Assembly (NCBI RefSeq): GCF_003534205.1
Contig: NZ_CP011102.1
Span: 818,036 to 882,035 of the forward strand
DNA length: 64,000 nucleotides
Direction of reading: 5' to 3'
Source of the DNA: Listeria weihenstephanensis
Lineage (GTDB): Bacteria > Bacillota > Bacilli > Lactobacillales > Listeriaceae
Position 1 is the first letter of the stretch, and each line of letters opens with the position of its first letter. A program made the translations under genes and the position numbers. Positions 25,501 to 31,986 of the stretch are shown one piece after another. The notes under the pieces are model-generated. The model searched no databases. It was not told where the DNA came from and was given only the letters and a program-made list of their open reading frames with translations.

Positions 25501-25657
25501 TAACTTGAAAGAAAATAAACATAGGTTGGTGATAAAAAGCTTAGAGCCAAAAAAATTGAGACATCTAGGTGAGAAAAAAATCGATAATGGTTATATAGAA
25601 ACAAATCAAGTTTCAGAAGAGTATTGTGGTATAGTAAAGAGACTATTAGAAATTTGA
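22502..25657 (+). CDS. cas13a: CRISPR-associated RNA-guided RNase Cas13a (C2c2), type VI-A
   Basis: 1051 residues from the ATG at 22502 (MKITKMRVDGRTIVMERTSK), which aligns with the start of known Listeria Cas13a; an in-frame ATG at 22484 would add six residues. Two HEPN active sites are intact: RNEVYH (R422, H427) and RNHIAH (R944, H949), the RxxxxH pairs that cut target RNA and then any RNA. The C-terminus (YDRKLKNAVSKSLIDILDRHGM) is shared with L. seeligeri Cas13a. From memory it is almost the L. newyorkensis protein. Pre-crRNA processing is done by Cas13a itself. Upon recognising phage RNA it causes dormancy or abortive infection. Arrays lie on both sides; no cas1, cas2 or accessory cas gene is present. 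Confidence 0.98.
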   Translation: MKITKMRVDGRTIVMERTSKEGQLVYEGIDGNKTTEIIFDKKKESFYKSILNKTVRKPDEKEKNRRKQAINKAINKEITELMLALLHQEVPSQKLHNLKSLNTESLTKLFKPKFQNMISYPPSKGAEHVQFCLTDIAVPAIRDLDEIKPDWGIFFEKLKPYTDWAESYIHYKQTTIQKSIEQNKIQSPDSPRKLVLQKYVTAFLNGEPLGLDLVAKKYKLADLAESFKVVDLNEDKSANYKIKACLQQHQRNILDELKEDPELNQYGIEVKKYIQRYFPIKRAPNRSKHARADFLKKELIESTVEQQFKNAVYHYVLEQGKMEAYELTDPKTKDLQDIRSGEAFSFKFINACAFASNNLKMILNPECEKDILGKGDFKKNLPNSTTQSDVVKKMIPFFSDEIQNVNFDEAIWAIRGSIQQIRNEVYHCKKHSWKSILKIKGFEFEPNNMKYTDSDMQKLMDKDIAKIPDFIEEKLKSSGIIRFYSHDKLQSIWEMKQGFSLLTTNAPFVPSFKRVYAKGHDYQTSKNRYYDLGLTTFDILEYGEEDFRARYFLTKLVYYQQFMPWFTADNNAFRDAANFVLRLNKNRQQDAKAFINIREVEEGEMPRDYMGYVQGQIAIHEDSTEDTPNHFEKFISQVFIKGFDSHMRSADLKFIKNPRNQGLEQSEIEEMSFDIKVEPSFLKNKDDYIAFWTFCKMLDARHLSELRNEMIKYDGHLTGEQEIIGLALLGVDSRENDWKQFFSSEREYEKIMKGYVGEELYQREPYRQSDGKTPILFRGVEQARKYGTETVIQRLFDASPEFKVSKCNITEWERQKETIEETIERRKELHNEWEKNPKKPQNNAFFKEYKECCDAIDAYNWHKNKTTLVYVNELHHLLIEILGRYVGYVAIADRDFQCMANQYFKHSGITERVEYWGDNRLKSIKKLDTFLKKEGLFVSEKNARNHIAHLNYLSLKSECTLLYLSERLREIFKYDRKLKNAVSKSLIDILDRHGMSVVFANLKENKHRLVIKSLEPKKLRHLGEKKIDNGYIETNQVSEEYCGIVKRLLEI

Positions 25658-25679
25658 TATAGAATGTTGCAGTTAATTT

Positions 25680-25717
25680 CAAAATGAAATTGGATGGGAG
25701 AATGCAATTTCATTTTG
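25680..25717 (+). terminator. hairpin between cas13a and array 2
   Basis: CAAAATGAAATTG (25680-25692) pairs perfectly with CAATTTCATTTTG (25705-25717) around a 12-base loop. It starts 22 bases after the cas13a stop and touches the first repeat of array 2. AT-rich and without a U tract, it may be a weak terminator or a processing structure between mRNA and pre-crRNA. Confidence 0.6.
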
Positions 25718-25719
25718 CT

Positions 25720-26346
25720 ATTAAAAAATACCTCAAAACAGAAGAGGACTAAAACAAATGATTGCAAGCCGTTACAAAAAATATGATTTAGAGTACCTCA
25801 GAACAAAAGAGGGCTAAAACTAGAATAATCGAGTGAGACGGTCTACAAGTGATTTAGAGTAGCTCAAAAAAGAAGAGGTCTAAAACAGAGATACTGATAC
25901 TATTGAGCCCAGTCATGATTTAGAGTACCTCAAAATAGAAGAGGTCTAAAACTGTTCCAAGGCTTGCTAACTCACCTTTTTCGATTTAGAGTACCTCAAA
26001 ATAGAAGAGGTCTAAAACATCTTGTTTATATCCGTATCGGCACCCAAAGATTTAGAGTGCCTCAAAATAGAAGAGGTCTAAAACTCACTCTCCATCCACT
26101 CAATCAGATCATTTGATTTAGAGTACCTCAAAATAGAAGAGGTCTAAAACTATCAATTTCCTTTTGATTTCTTAAATCAGGATTTAGAGTACCTCAAAAT
26201 AGAAGAGGTCTAAAACGTTCCAATATGGTTTTTTCCACATCTTCCGGATTTAGAGTACCTCAAAATAGAAGAGGTCTAAAACCTCAAATTGAAACGATGA
26301 GCTATGTAAAAAATCTAGAGCCCTTTAAACAGAAGAGTATTAGAAT
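25720..26346 (+). CRISPR. type VI-A CRISPR array 2 (10 repeats, 9 spacers)
   Basis: Repeats begin at 25720, 25785, 25851, 25917, 25983, 26049, 26115, 26181, 26247 and ~26312; spacers are 30 bp except the first (29) and about 29-30 for the last. The first repeat is degenerate in its first ten bases, exactly like that of array 1, and the last is degenerate throughout with a one-base deletion, marking the trailer end. From repeat 3 on, the 3' part reads GAGGTCTAAAAC instead of GAGGACTAAAAC, and the loop carries AAAATAG. Same orientation as cas13a and array 1. No separate promoter is evident; it may be co-transcribed with cas13a. Confidence 0.96.
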
Positions 26347-26476
26347 CTCGCACAACAAAGAAGATGACGAATAAAATCTTCGACATCTTCTTAAAAATAT
26401 TTGCCACAAAATTGCCACGCAGCCAACATTATAAGCGTTGAAATCAGCACCACGAGTGCATTTCATCCAACCATCA
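26347..26476. other. island right end: hairpin and possible integrase-tail sequence
   Basis: AAGAAGATG (26358-26366) pairs with CATCTTCTT (26384-26392) with an inner CGAA/TTCG stem, a likely terminator for array 2. Towards attR, the minus strand contains an open stretch ending WQFCGKYF and a stop, in the doubled pattern GTGGCAATTTTGTGGCAAA often seen at the 3' end of phage integrase genes near tRNA attachment sites. It has no integrase catalytic residues, so at best it is the scar of a lost integrase. Confidence 0.4.
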
Positions 26477-26509
26477 GAATCCCCGTTTCTCCGTTTTTAG
26501 GAAATGAAG
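26477..26509 (+). repeat. attR: right direct repeat of the tRNA-Ser island
   Basis: The same 33 bases as 13842-13874 with one mismatch, not part of a complete tRNA here: upstream sequence has no cloverleaf. Followed by a diverged copy of the tRNA terminator (TAAACTG ... CGGTTTA, then T run, 26515-26556). Confidence 0.88.
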
Positions 26510-26584
26510 ACACTGTAAACTGTTGATATGATACGGTTTATGGTGTTTTTTTCGTTTGGATAATTTAAGTGTTTTTTTGTCAGC

Positions 26585-26614
26585 TTGACATACAAAAATA
26601 TTGTATGCTACGAT
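26585..26614 (+). promoter_or_regulatory. promoter and palindromic operator of the marR-tauE operon
   Basis: TTGACA (26585-26590), 18 bases, TACGAT (26609-26614). The spacer is occupied by ATACAA-AAATA-TTGTAT (26590-26606), a perfect 6-5-6 inverted repeat typical of MarR operators, suggesting autoregulation. Confidence 0.7.
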
Positions 26615-26655
26615 GACAATATCAAAACAACATTTTACCAAGGAGGCAAGCACGC

Positions 26656-27108
26656 ATGACCACATCACAAAATGACATCCTAACATCATTTGTATCGCTA
26701 ACTGAAAAAATAGCGAATAGCAAGACAAATATTCTCGATTTTGGCAGTCCTGAAATGACTTTTTATCGTGGGGAAATCCATATGATCAAAATGATCGGGG
26801 AATTTCCAGGGATATACTGTTCTGAACTCGCGCGTAAATTGGGTATCACGCGGGCGGTTGTTCATCGGACTGTGGGGATTTTACAAAAAAGGGGATTCAT
26901 CGTTAGAGGTTCTGATGAGGAGGATAAAAAGAAATTCCATCTTTTTCTGAGCGATTCTGGCAGGCAAGCTTACCAGCTCCACGAAGAATATCATCAAAAA
27001 CATGATCAGGCACTTTTAGATTACATAAACGAACTATCTCCTGATCAATTAGAAAGTATCGGCGGATTCTTAAAACATGCTACGGATTTAATTGACAATC
27101 ATGCCTAA
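26656..27108 (+). CDS. MarR-family transcriptional regulator
   Basis: A 150-residue winged-helix protein with AAGGAGG before the ATG. The DNA-binding part is FPGIYCSELARKLGITRAVVHRTVGILQKRGFIVRGSDEEDKKKFHLFLSDSGRQAY (recognition helix ITRAVVHRTVGILQ, wing with DEEDKKKF). N- and C-terminal helices form the dimer interface. It is followed 27 bases later by a TauE/SafE exporter gene, so the exporter is its likely target together with its own promoter. First gene to the right of the island. Confidence 0.9.
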   Translation: MTTSQNDILTSFVSLTEKIANSKTNILDFGSPEMTFYRGEIHMIKMIGEFPGIYCSELARKLGITRAVVHRTVGILQKRGFIVRGSDEEDKKKFHLFLSDSGRQAYQLHEEYHQKHDQALLDYINELSPDQLESIGGFLKHATDLIDNHA

Positions 27109-27135
27109 ACGGAATTTATCAATGAAAATGGGGTT

Positions 27136-27966
27136 ATGACGATGACAACTTATGTTATAGGGATATTAATTTTGGGCGTATTTGTTGGCTTGGTTTCTGG
27201 CATGTTTGGTCTTGGGGGAGGTGGGATTATTGTTCCGGTCTTGCTGGTCTTGCTACCTTTCGTCGGTGTACCAAAATCAGAACTAATGTTTATGGCTATG
27301 GGGACGTCATTTGCGACGATGATTATCAGTACTTCTGCCACGGCTTATAATCAATACCGCAGCCAAAATATCGATTTTACTCGGGTGAAGTTATTTCTTC
27401 CAGCGCTACTGTTAACAGTCCTTATTACGAGCCAGATAGTAACTTCCATGGATCAAAATTTTCTGAAGCTCTTCTTCTCCTTATTTTTAGTTTATTTTGG
27501 CGTGAAAATGCTGATTCAGAGTAAGCGAACCGTGACTGAAATAGCGGACGTGATGACGTATCCTAAAACTAAGAATTCGCTTGCTGCAATTGGAATTGGC
27601 GTGATTGCAACTTTGGGCGGAGTATCTGGTGCGGGCTTAATTGTCCCGTTCTTTAATAAAACTGGTTTGAATATCAAAAAAGCAATTGGAACGGCCGCTT
27701 TTTGTGGTGTTTTCTTAACTATTTTTGCTGCTGTTGGTTTTACCGTTAGCGGTCTGACGTACCCTGATTTGCCGCCATATTCATTGGGGTTTATTCACCT
27801 TCCAACCGTGTTGCTGATTTCGATTCTTTCGGTTCCGATGACAAAAGTGGGTGTGAAGATCATGCTCAAAATTTCTGATAACAACATAAAACGCTATTTT
27901 GCGCTATTCTTGATTGCTCTTAGCCTTTACATGATTGTGATGGCGGTAAAAGCGCTGATAGGATAA
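27136..27966 (+). CDS. TauE/SafE family anion exporter
   Basis: A 276-residue membrane protein with eight predicted helices in two homologous halves; each half opens with the family motif, GLVSGMFGLGGGGIIVPVLL near residue 20 and GVIATLGGVSGAGLIVPFF near residue 155. Family members export sulfite, sulfonates or organosulfur compounds. The start is either ATG 27136 or 27142, both after GGGG. In an operon with the MarR regulator; the substrate is not defined by the sequence. Confidence 0.9.
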   Translation: MTMTTYVIGILILGVFVGLVSGMFGLGGGGIIVPVLLVLLPFVGVPKSELMFMAMGTSFATMIISTSATAYNQYRSQNIDFTRVKLFLPALLLTVLITSQIVTSMDQNFLKLFFSLFLVYFGVKMLIQSKRTVTEIADVMTYPKTKNSLAAIGIGVIATLGGVSGAGLIVPFFNKTGLNIKKAIGTAAFCGVFLTIFAAVGFTVSGLTYPDLPPYSLGFIHLPTVLLISILSVPMTKVGVKIMLKISDNNIKRYFALFLIALSLYMIVMAVKALIG

Positions 27967-27975
27967 AATTTTCGC

Positions 27976-28006
27976 TTGACATGAAATGCATTTCATCCGC
28001 TATACT
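27976..28006 (+). promoter_or_regulatory. promoter with 14-bp palindrome in a 19-bp spacer (HAD gene)
   Basis: TTGACA (27976-27981) is followed directly by TGAAATGCATTTCA (27982-27995, perfect palindrome), five bases, then TATACT (28001-28006); spacer 19. The same layout occurs before the sugar-transporter gene at 35724-35754. Confidence 0.7.
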
Positions 28007-28028
28007 TTCATGGAGAGGTGGTAAAAAG

Positions 28029-28835
28029 ATGGCGATTAAAATGATAGCGGTAGATATGGATGGAACATTTTTGAGTAGCGATAAAACATATAATGTAGCG
28101 AGGTTTAATGATCTTTTTGTACAACTCCAAGAGAAGGGCATCCGATTTGTAGTGGCCAGCGGGAATCAATATTTTCAGTTGCGTTCTTTTTTCCCAGATA
28201 CATATCAGGATATAACGTTCGTCGCTGAAAATGGCGCGAATATTGTGATGGGAGATACGCCGTTTTATAATGCTGAATTAGACGATGCGACGATACAAAA
28301 AACATTAACGGAAGTAGAAAAATTGGAACCTACTAATTTAATCGTATGTGGGAAAAATAGTGCTTATATTTCAGAAAAGATATCAGATGAGGCGTTCAAA
28401 AACGCTCACTTTTATTATCCAAAATTAAAAAAGCTCACCAATTTGCATGAAGTTACGCAAGAGAATGATGCGATTTTCAAATTTGCACTTTCATACACCA
28501 TGGACGATGCTACCGAAAAATTAGCTAGTTTACAGCGTTCTCTTGGTGATATACTTACACCAGTTTCCAGTGGGCACGAAGATATTGATTTAATTATTCC
28601 AGGCATTCACAAGTACCATGGTTTGAGGCTCCTAGCTGATAAATGGGGCATAGCGGATGATGAAATTGCTACTTTTGGCGATAGTGGTAATGATTTAGAA
28701 ATGCTCGAGCGCACAAAGCACAGTTTTGCTATGGAAAATGCACAAGAAAAAATTAAAACGGTCGCGAGCACTATCATAGGTTCCAATGACTCGGAAGCTG
28801 TTTTAGATACGATCGAAGCGCTTATTATTGAATAA
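28029..28835 (+). CDS. Cof-type HAD-IIB sugar-phosphate/nucleotide phosphatase
   Basis: A 268-residue cytoplasmic enzyme; ATG at 28029 is preceded by GGAGAGGTGG, while the longer in-frame start lies inside the promoter. Motif I is IAVDMDGTFL (nucleophile D9, acid/base D11), motif II lies around VVASGNQ, and motif IV is ATFGDSGNDLEML. Cap type C2B. It dephosphorylates small phosphorylated metabolites, often sugar phosphates or FMN/PLP. Single gene with a strong terminator behind it. Confidence 0.9.
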   Translation: MAIKMIAVDMDGTFLSSDKTYNVARFNDLFVQLQEKGIRFVVASGNQYFQLRSFFPDTYQDITFVAENGANIVMGDTPFYNAELDDATIQKTLTEVEKLEPTNLIVCGKNSAYISEKISDEAFKNAHFYYPKLKKLTNLHEVTQENDAIFKFALSYTMDDATEKLASLQRSLGDILTPVSSGHEDIDLIIPGIHKYHGLRLLADKWGIADDEIATFGDSGNDLEMLERTKHSFAMENAQEKIKTVASTIIGSNDSEAVLDTIEALIIE

Positions 28836-28840
28836 AAAGA

Positions 28841-28882
28841 GGCATTCCTAAAGTTGATTTTAACTCTAGGAATGCCTTTTTT
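28841..28882. terminator. bidirectional terminator
   Basis: GGCATTCCTA (28841-28850) pairs with TAGGAATGCC (28867-28876) followed by T6, with A-rich sequence on the other side; it serves the HAD gene and the convergent GNAT gene. Confidence 0.88.
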
Positions 28883-29366
28883 AGTTGTGATTGTTTGTGT
28901 GAAACTCTTGGACAGAACTTCGATCATCTTCGGCATCATATTTTTCGACATAATGATCATTCGTGTATTCTGAGATTACTTTTCGCCAAAAAGCTTGAGC
29001 CGGATAATTGTTTTTAATTTGTAAAACGCGCCATTTTCCAGGGAACAGATCGAATATTTGTTTTGCAGCAGCCTTACCAATGCCTCTATTAGCGACGTAT
29101 TTCAACGTGAAAAACTGCTCCACATGACTACATTCAGCGGTACTTTTTATTAAAGCAAAACCCGCGATTTCATCATCAACTTTAATAAAAAAGGGATGAT
29201 AAGCAGGCTCGCTCCAATAGTTTGTAAGGTCCATCGGTTTAAAAAGGCCGTCTGGTTTCACCCGAATTGTCGGCACATACATACTGAATTCGTAATTATA
29301 AAACTGGATCAAATTCTGCAGGACAGGTTCTTCACTTTTTAAAATAGGCTCAAGTGTTATCGTCAT
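28881..29366 (-). CDS. GNAT-family N-acetyltransferase
   Basis: A 161-residue single-domain GNAT: EPILKSEEPVLQNLIQFYNYEFS at the start, VDDEIAGFALI (strands 2-3), VEQFFTLKYVANRGIGKAAAKQIFDLF with the acetyl-CoA loop RGIGKA, and LQIKNNYPAQAFWRKVI at the C-terminus. Substrate unknown. Its ATG overlaps the stop of the upstream DUF4240 gene by 4 bases, so they are co-translated. Confidence 0.88.
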   Translation of the reverse strand: MTITLEPILKSEEPVLQNLIQFYNYEFSMYVPTIRVKPDGLFKPMDLTNYWSEPAYHPFFIKVDDEIAGFALIKSTAECSHVEQFFTLKYVANRGIGKAAAKQIFDLFPGKWRVLQIKNNYPAQAFWRKVISEYTNDHYVEKYDAEDDRSSVQEFHTNNHN

Positions 29367-29941
29367 GCGTCTTCACCTTTCAGTGCAGCGATTTGTGGAA
29401 AAATCAACGCTAAATTGGAATCTTCATCCCAATCTAGGGCTTCCGGAAGTTTCACATCCTGCGAAATTTCCTTTTTTTCATGATCGGTGAGGGCGAACTG
29501 CTCGCAGGCATTAAAGAACTGTTCATCATCATCGTCTCCTGTTTTTTCAGCGTAAACGTAACTCGCTACATACATAATCTCTTCAAATTCGCCTAAGAAA
29601 TCTTCATCTAGAGTCTCGATATCTGCGCTTATAAGAGTACCAAGCATGTCGGGATCGGCAACGACCTTCAAGAAGATGTCTTCTCCATGTGAAATCAGCC
29701 AAGCGCGGAAGTAATCAAAACCGTCATCACTTGCGCCATCATTTAGTAAATATGCCGCTGCCCAAAGCCGTTCTGATTTAGAAAGCTCGTGATATTCATC
29801 AAAAATCAACTGCCACTTGATGAGATTATCGATGGTTAGCTTATTTAATTGTTTCTCCAATTGTTCTTCATACAATTCAATATCACCTTTGGAACGCTTG
29901 ACGCAGGTATGAATGATTTTCCAAAATTTTTGTTTATGCAT
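29363..29941 (-). CDS. DUF4240 domain protein
   Basis: About 192 residues from the ATG at 29941 (AAAAGGAG nine bases upstream; the ATG at 29950 touches that site). HKQKFWKIIHTCVKRSKGDIELYEEQLEKQL followed by FDEYHELSKSERLWAAAYLLNDGASDDGFDYFRAWLISHGEDIFLKVVADPD is the DUF4240 signature (SDD.F.YFRAWLI..G). Cytoplasmic, acidic, function unknown; often found near toxin-immunity genes. Coupled to a GNAT gene here. Confidence 0.88.
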   Translation of the reverse strand: MHKQKFWKIIHTCVKRSKGDIELYEEQLEKQLNKLTIDNLIKWQLIFDEYHELSKSERLWAAAYLLNDGASDDGFDYFRAWLISHGEDIFLKVVADPDMLGTLISADIETLDEDFLGEFEEIMYVASYVYAEKTGDDDDEQFFNACEQFALTDHEKKEISQDVKLPEALDWDEDSNLALIFPQIAALKGEDA

Positions 29942-30039
29942 AGTTGGCATCTCCTTTTCAATATTAATATTTCTGATGAAAAGTATTTAAAATATCTATT
30001 TTACTTATCGTGTAATTCCCTGTATTCTAAGAGTATAGA

Positions 30040-30858
30040 TTACTGAAACGTCTCTAGTAGCAGCTTGTACAGGGCCATTTGAAAGTCATCTTGCGGGAAT
30101 TCGGCGTGATGGATTTGAAAGAGGGCTCGCGTAATGGCCTCAGGTGGCGCCGTGCTTGTGAGATCGCGAATACTAAGGTCGGATAAAAGCGTTTTGCCGA
30201 TACCTTGTTGTAACATATTTAAGATCGCTTCGTTGCTCGCAATTTCAATTTTTTGCTTAGGAATGATGTTCTCTTGCTGGAAAAATTGATCTGTATAAGC
30301 ACGAATTCCTGATCCTGATTCACGTAAAAGCCAGAGATCGCTGTTTTGATTGCCTGCTAGAACTAAGGAATCGTAGGCAAAGATAGCGCGTTCAATTGTT
30401 GGCGCGATCATTGGCGATTCAACAAGGCCGACGTTATATTCATGCATGTCGACTTTCTTAAAAATAACAGTAGAATTCGCGATATGGATGACAAAATCAT
30501 AATTTGGAAAGGCTTCTTGTAGCTGTGGCAGCACCTGGGGAAGCATGTAAACGCCGATGGTTTGAGAAGCTCCAATATGATAGCTGATGCGCGTATTGCC
30601 TTGTAGTTGTTTGATTTCGCTGAGGCTATTTTCCCATAGTGAATCGAGCTGTTTTGCGCGTAAATATAATAATTCAGCACTTTCTGTTGGTACGGCATGA
30701 TTGCGACCATTGCGGATGAATAGTTCGGAGCCAGTGAGTTCTTCTAGTTTTTGAATATGTAGGGAAACGGTCGGTTGGGAGATGAATAAATTTTCAGCGG
30801 CTTTGGTGAAATTCTGCGCTTCAAAAACGGCCATGAAGGTTTGGAGCCATTGGAACAT
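30040..30858 (-). CDS. LysR-family transcriptional regulator (CysL/YeiE-like position)
   Basis: A 272-residue LTTR: the HTH LQTFMAVFEAQNFTKAAENLFISQPTVSLHIQKLEELTGSELFIRNGRNHAVPTESAELLY and an effector domain (ISYHIGASQTIGVYMLPQVLPQLQEAFPNYDFVIHIANS...) are both recognisable, though it is slightly shorter than the usual ~300. Divergent from the yeiH-like gene with 80 bases between, the same arrangement as yeiE-yeiH in other bacteria; it most likely activates that gene in response to a sulfur compound. Confidence 0.9.
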   Translation of the reverse strand: MFQWLQTFMAVFEAQNFTKAAENLFISQPTVSLHIQKLEELTGSELFIRNGRNHAVPTESAELLYLRAKQLDSLWENSLSEIKQLQGNTRISYHIGASQTIGVYMLPQVLPQLQEAFPNYDFVIHIANSTVIFKKVDMHEYNVGLVESPMIAPTIERAIFAYDSLVLAGNQNSDLWLLRESGSGIRAYTDQFFQQENIIPKQKIEIASNEAILNMLQQGIGKTLLSDLSIRDLTSTAPPEAITRALFQIHHAEFPQDDFQMALYKLLLETFQ

Positions 30859-30938
30859 GACGGGCGAGCCTCCTTTACATAAAGTGATGTTAGTTTAAGT
30901 ATACTATATTAGAACGGAATTTAGGAGATGAATGTGGA

Positions 30939-31931
30939 ATGAAATGGAGAGAAAAAGGATTTTGGATTGGTATTGTGGTGACGCTAGCTTGCTCGCTAGC
31001 CGGGAAATATTTGGCGTTATTGCCTGGATTACAGCTCGTAGGGGCGCTGGTTATTGCCTTGATTTTGGGAATGCTCGTGCAACTTAGTCGGTCGCTTGTT
31101 GTTAGTGCGCAGCCGGGAACGAGTTTTATCTCGAATAAATTTTTAAGATTGGGGATTATTTTACTGGGATTTCGTTTGAATCTGGAGGCGCTTGCGGATT
31201 CGGGGATGAAGACGATTGTGCTGGCGATTGTAGTGGTTGCGTTCACGATTGTGACGGTATATTTTCTATGTAAATGGCTGAAAGTGGAGAGTACATTAGG
31301 AATGTTGGCGGCTTGTGGTTGCGGGATTTGTGGCGCAGCGGCTGTGATGGGTGTGTCACCGCAGTTGAAGGCGAAGAATGATGACGCTGTACTCGCGGTA
31401 GCGGTTGTGGCGATTTTGGGAACTGTGTTTACGTTAATCGAGGTAGCTTTAAAACCGATGCTTGGGATGACGCCGACGCAATTTGGTGTCATGACGGGTT
31501 CGTCGCTACATGAGATTGCACACGCGGTTGCTGCTGGTGGTGCTGGTGGAACGCAGGCGCTGGACGCTTCGATTATCATGAAATTATCGCGGGTCTTGCT
31601 ACTTGCACCGGTGGCTTTGATCGTAGGAATCATCGCACAACGCAAAGCACGTGGAACATCGGATGAAAAAGCGAAATTACCGATTCCATGGTTCATGGGT
31701 GGTTTCTTGTTAACGAGTGCGATCGGAACGTTTATCGCGATGCCTGCAAGTCTCCTCAATGGACTTGTGTCACTTGCGTATCTTTGCTTAGGTATGGCGA
31801 TGGCCGGACTTGGTATGAGCGTTAATTTTGATGTGATTATCCGTCGCGGCGGGCGTGTTTTTCTGGCAGCGACTATAGGTTCAGTAGCGCTACTAGGCTT
31901 GTCTATTGCCGCAAGTAAACTTTTCTTTTAA
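30939..31931 (+). CDS. yeiH: YeiH-family putative sulfate/sulfite exporter (UPF0324)
   Basis: A 330-residue protein with about ten transmembrane helices. Family landmarks: GALVIALILGMLVQ, FLRLGIILLGFRLNL, AACGCGICGAAAVMGVSPQLKAK, and TGSSLHEIAHAVAAGGAGG. Substrate is not experimentally firm in this family; the neighbouring LysR regulator of CysL type points to sulfur oxyanions. Together with the TauE-like exporter 3 kb upstream it would make two sulfur-anion export genes in this segment. Confidence 0.88.
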   Translation: MKWREKGFWIGIVVTLACSLAGKYLALLPGLQLVGALVIALILGMLVQLSRSLVVSAQPGTSFISNKFLRLGIILLGFRLNLEALADSGMKTIVLAIVVVAFTIVTVYFLCKWLKVESTLGMLAACGCGICGAAAVMGVSPQLKAKNDDAVLAVAVVAILGTVFTLIEVALKPMLGMTPTQFGVMTGSSLHEIAHAVAAGGAGGTQALDASIIMKLSRVLLLAPVALIVGIIAQRKARGTSDEKAKLPIPWFMGGFLLTSAIGTFIAMPASLLNGLVSLAYLCLGMAMAGLGMSVNFDVIIRRGGRVFLAATIGSVALLGLSIAASKLFF

Positions 31932-31940
31932 CGCAAAAAA

Positions 31941-31985
31941 GGAGCGATAGATCTCAATTCTCTGAGATCTATCGCTCCTTAATTT
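31941..31985. terminator. strong terminator
   Basis: GGAGCGATAGATCTCA (31941-31956) pairs perfectly with 31963-31978 and is flanked by A-rich and T-rich sequence; shared by yeiH and the convergent ABC exporter operon. Confidence 0.9.
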
Positions 31986-31986
31986 T

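Larger units (their letters stand above)
13859..26509. mobile_element. 12.6-kb tRNA-Ser genomic island carrying LXG toxin and CRISPR-Cas13a
   Basis: Bounded by the 33-bp direct repeat at tRNA-Ser and its copy at 26477-26509. Behind both copies stands a diverged version of the same tRNA terminator (13893-13930 and 26515-26556), showing that the right end is the displaced original flank. Contents are all accessory: XRE repressors, an RRNPP regulator with a peptide ORF, an LXG nuclease toxin with immunity genes, DUF4274, and type VI-A CRISPR-Cas. I find no integrase, excisionase, replication or conjugation genes, so the element is either decayed or depends on another element for movement. Confidence 0.85.

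Noticed and set aside
22041-26312. Reverse complements of the spacers each contain an open frame, as expected for protospacers in phage mRNA
   Set aside because: A 30-base sequence has at least one open frame about 95% of the time, and the forward strands are often open too, so this is not evidence of strand or target.
26400-26476. Integrase gene remnant at the island right end
   Set aside because: Only a short tail-like pattern is present, with no Arg-His-Arg-Tyr catalytic region; kept as a remark, not as a gene.
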